Shown here piece by piece: positions 60,954 to 64,000 of a stretch of 64,000 nucleotides of DNA. The notes below the pieces were generated by a model. It did no database searches and was not told the DNA's origin. It saw only the letters and a program-made list of their open reading frames with translations. The position numbers and the translations under genes were made by a program. The DNA is taken from NCBI GenBank assembly GCA_019802505.1, contig JAFMOC010000106.1, positions 124,001 to 188,000 on the forward strand, in the 5' to 3' direction. This DNA comes from Corydoras sp. C115. Lineage: Eukaryota; Chordata; Actinopteri; Siluriformes; Callichthyidae. Within the stretch, counting starts at the first letter, position 1. Every line of letters starts with the position of its first letter.

Positions 60954-61608
60954 CTAGGCTCGTCCCCGTTTGCAGGTATGATCCATGCTGCGACAGTAGC
61001 AGAAGGCTTTGAAAAAACGGCAGTAGCAGGTGTCACAGGAGTTACAGCATGGAAGCTGGTGGCCCAGACAAGACTGCTGGTGTGGGATGCAGCGACCAGG
61101 TGAACGGGTACCCCGTCTTTGGAGCTGCACGCCTTCCGCCATGTCCTGCTGGTACTGAAAGAGTTCTCTCCTTACAGTTATCAAAGCACCCTCAAAACAT
61201 CTGAAGTGTCAAATACATTAATGTATTTTATAAATACAGCTCAGTTTTTTTTGTATTAATATTTGTGTTTTTGTATACACAATATTTTCTATACCATTAT
61301 CTCACAAATATCAGAAAATACAGGCATTCATACGCACACTATCTGGCCAATAGTGTTGGGAGTACCCATTTTGTAAAACACAAATAATATTCCATATCAC
61401 ACATCTATATCTACGAATGCTATGTACAAGCTTTTTGGAGTGCCTGTGGATTTTTTTTAGAATATTAATCCAGAAGACCATTTGTGAAAAAAAGATACTG
61501 ATGCTGCACTAGAGTCCTGGCTCACAGTTTTTATTGCAGTTAATTCCAAAGTGGACAGGGCTCCATATGGACCGGTCAAGTTTTTTTATGCCAAACTCAA
61601 TCACAAAC

Positions 61609-61681
<73 letters not shown>

Positions 61682-62541
61682 TTTTCTTTTTCTTTCTTTT
61701 AATTTACTTAAATATTTTTCCCCCTTTATTCCTTTATTAAGACATTTTAAAGCAAATCTCATCTTATATAATTTATATATAATATATTAATACATAATTT
61801 AGATTTAATACATAAGTTAGATTTTTCAGCATAAACCTACCTCATAAGTATCAGGATCAGCCATTAGTTGTTCCTCGATTGAATCTATTTTGGGTTGTGC
61901 TCCGTTCATTCCAGAATCTTGAACTAGTAAGTAACAGCAAACATCAGTATTTACCATAAAAAGCACCTGTGCAAAACACATGTCTTTATTATGAAACATT
62001 TTGTATGCAACTTTTATACACAATTAGAAAATTTTGTCATTTTGTAACATTTTAAACCAAAAGTACAAATTGGCTTTAAAGTGTGTAAAATGTAAGATAA
62101 AGCAATATCTTCGATAAGAAATGTCTAAGATAAAAGTAAATTTGGCTAAAACAATGATACTTTAAAATGTAATCTCATATGTGACTGGTAAACACGACCA
62201 CCAGTTCTCCATCTGATTTCAAGTTGAATATTTTAGGGAGTTTATTTTATTAAAATCATCCAAAAAAAATTGTAAAAACACCTGATGACATGATTTTTAT
62301 TTTTATAAATGCTCTTATAATTTTGTCATTTATTTGAGTAGAATTAAAATATAAACAGGAGGTAAACAGAATATCTCGTCATACTGAATACATAATGGCA
62401 CTTACAGATATATGGGAAAAATGACTTGTCTGTCTTCCTCAGGCTCTGTTGTGAATCGTCCATGTGGTTATTGTAAATGAGACCTGAAACCACCTGCATT
62501 GTGCTTAAACTCAGCCAACAGAAGATTAAAAGATTCAGCAT
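60954..62541 (-). CDS. agrp: Agouti-related peptide (AgRP family)
   Basis: Coding exons 62541-62406, 61923-61841 and 61190-60954; 151 residues by this model. Signal peptide MLNLLIFCWLSLSTMQVVSG, a variable acidic middle, then a cysteine-knot domain (residues 107-146) with ten cysteines and the RFF triplet (131-133) that binds melanocortin receptors. Known role: secreted antagonist/inverse agonist of MC3R and MC4R that promotes feeding; fish copies can also act on colour and stress. FKAFCYCR points to AgRP rather than ASIP, but the last loop is as short as in ASIP. Teleosts have two such genes (agrp1, and agrp2 also called asip2b); which one this is stays open. The start of the last exon is inferred: the acceptor at 61192-61191 keeps the frame, while the nearby one at 61202-61201 would hit a stop at once. 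Confidence 0.88.
61333..61613 (+). mobile_element. DNA transposon fragment (same type as 36471)
   Basis: It starts 'acactatctggccaatagtg' and 'ttgggagtaccc', then has 'acaagctttttggagtgcct', 'atccagaagaccatttgtga' and 'ggtcaagtttttttatgcca', the 5' half of a non-coding teleost DNA transposon family. It is cut off by the CT microsatellite. Lies in the last intron of agrp. Confidence 0.6.
61611..61676. repeat. (CT)n microsatellite
   Basis: About 33 CT units in the last intron of agrp; the Ser-Leu repeat frames over it are artefacts. Confidence 0.97.
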
Positions 62542-62576
62542 GACCACTGAGTCACTAAGATAAGTTTGTCCAAGTT
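62406..62576 (-). other. agrp: agrp exon 2 (signal peptide exon) with short 5' leader
   Basis: A minus-strand acceptor with a T-rich tract ending TTTTAG at 62577 precedes the exon. The ATG at 62541 starts the signal peptide, and donor GTAAGT follows at 62405. The exon ends in phase 1 and joins the exon at 61923 in frame. Confidence 0.7.
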
Positions 62577-62920
62577 CTAAAACCACATTAAAAAAAACAG
62601 TTGACAATTGAACTACAGATGAACAGTTAACATGTAAATAAATAGCTTTATAAGATCAATAACATGATTAATAAAACCCATATTAAGATTGCAAATAATT
62701 TCTTATTATTAATGATGAACCATATATAGATAATATAATAATTGATTTTAAAGATATTAAATATACATACAGTATATGAACTTAAACTTTGTCCAGAAAA
62801 AAAACTTTTTTTTTTTTACAAAAATATTATTACGACTGATTGGCATCATCTTTGCCCTAAAGGCTAAATACATCTAAATCAATGTAAATGTTTAGTTAAG
62901 TCATCATGATCATCTCTTAC

Positions 62921-62945
62921 CTGTAGTGTTCCTTAGCCCTGGTTG
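62921..62945 (-). other. agrp: agrp non-coding first exon (predicted)
   Basis: A good donor (ACAG|GTAAGAG, GT at 62920) lies ~50 bases downstream of a TATA box on the minus strand. The first exon would be only about 20-25 bases long. A non-coding first exon is also known in mammalian AGRP. Inferred from signals only. Confidence 0.5.
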
Positions 62946-62966
62946 AGGATGTGTATCAGACTCTTG

Positions 62967-62973
62967 TTTATAA
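62967..62973 (-). promoter_or_regulatory. agrp TATA box
   Basis: TTATAAA on the minus strand, about 30 bases before the predicted start of the non-coding exon. Confidence 0.55.
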
Positions 62974-64000
62974 GCGTGCCCTAAGGTAGGAGCAGGGCCA
63001 CATGATACTTACGGTTTAGGGGTGTGGTTTCAGTCGTGCACAAAGTCAGAAGTCTGTTATTAACATATCAGCAAGTACAACATAGGAAATTCTATTATGG
63101 TGTCTCCTAGTATTGGTGCCTGTTTAAAAAATACACTGTGATATACAAATATGTGTTTGTGTGTGCTCAGAAATCAGACCGACTAGGCTGAGGACAAAAT
63201 GACCATTTCATTTTTACTAATAATGTTGATTACAGGCTGGTAAACAGTGCAGTACTTAATTCATTGTTCATAAAGTGTTCTGGTGAGTCACACGTGTTTA
63301 ATGAGTGAGGCTACAAAGTATCCTTGCATTACAAACATGAAGATGGACAGTGTAAGCTTTACTTAGTCTATTTATCAGATTCGTCAGCTTCTGCCAGCGG
63401 AAGTTTAGGTTTCTTAGAATATGTGATAGAAAAAGGTAATGGAGAAAAAATTGATGTGCATTGCTTATAGGATCTTAAATCACATTGGAAAGGAAGTTTA
63501 TATGTTTGCTTATTTAGATCATGTTTGTCAATGTCAATAAACATAACAATACAACAGTTTATTGCCGGAGTTGTATAGATATGTTTTCCAATTTATGAAT
63601 TCATCAGCATCAATCAAGTATAAAGTGCATACTATATCCATTCAATTAAGATCAGCGGAAATTGCAAAGAGAATTGTTTGTTCTTTAGTGAAACATTTAC
63701 TGTCATTCATTGGTTTATTAATTGTATGTAATGGTAAAGTTGAAACCTTTAGTAGCAAAGCAATATAGTATTATAAATTATGAATGCTAATGATATTAGT
63801 AAATCCTAGAACACAGTAACTCTTCTTTTTTATAACATGAATTGAATTAAATAAAATAGTCAGTGTGGCTTTGGAACATTTACCGAGTGAGTATTTAATG
63901 ATGTCAGCAATTGCTGCAATCATAACTTGTAACACTTTCAATTCCTGAACATTAGAGGACATTTTACAGCTGGTCTTATTCAAAACAGCTAACAAGTATC
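62974..64000. other. agrp upstream region, nothing else recognised
   Basis: The first few hundred bases upstream of the TATA box should hold agrp control sites. No gene, RNA or mobile element is recognised up to the window end. Confidence 0.5.

Overview
The window is nuclear DNA of a teleost fish. It is AT-rich, with vertebrate-type split genes, long (TA)n microsatellites, many tRNA-derived fish SINEs of the V-SINE kind, and proteins that match vertebrate families closely. Nothing seen fixes the species. No prokaryotic, plasmid or viral genes were seen.

Layout from left to right. Bases 1-2.0 kb hold no gene I recognise. From 2.0 to 3.4 kb lie three V-SINE copies set in ATT microsatellites. 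An intronless DEAD-box RNA helicase gene, ddx28 (mitochondrial), is at 3767-5428 on the + strand. A galanin receptor 1 gene (galr1) fills 9190-32413 on the - strand with three coding exons (32413-31754, 26389-26324, 9507-9190; 347 codons). Its introns are about 5.4 and 16.8 kb and contain microsatellites, transposon relics and a 290-bp tandem repeat that copied the edge of exon 1. From 32.4 to 47.1 kb there is no gene, only repeats and a possibly duplicated E-box module.

Three tandem + strand chymotrypsinogen B-type genes follow: 47181-49229, 51342-52852 and 55476-57620. Each has seven coding exons of identical lengths (52, 104, 80, 79, 181, 134 and 162 bp) and encodes 263 residues. Each has a TATA box close upstream and a shared promoter block. 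Genes 2 and 3 are the closer pair. Gene 1 has Ala and genes 2 and 3 have Gly at S1-pocket position 226. A four-exon agouti-related peptide gene on the - strand (CDS 62541-60954, 151 residues by my model, TATA box near 62970) closes the window.

The genes do not form one pathway. The chymotrypsinogens are pancreatic digestive zymogens. AgRP (a melanocortin antagonist) and GalR1 (a neuropeptide receptor) both belong to appetite and endocrine signalling. DDX28 acts in mitochondrial ribosome assembly. From memory, human DDX28, AGRP and CTRB1/CTRB2 all lie on 16q22-q23 while GALR1 is on 18q, so the window looks like an old linkage group with galr1 as the odd member. I found no convincing new biological system. 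The best leads are the copied galr1 splice-donor edge, the S1-pocket split among the chymotrypsins, the SINE beside the promoter of chymotrypsinogen gene 2, and the ASIP-like last loop of the AgRP protein.
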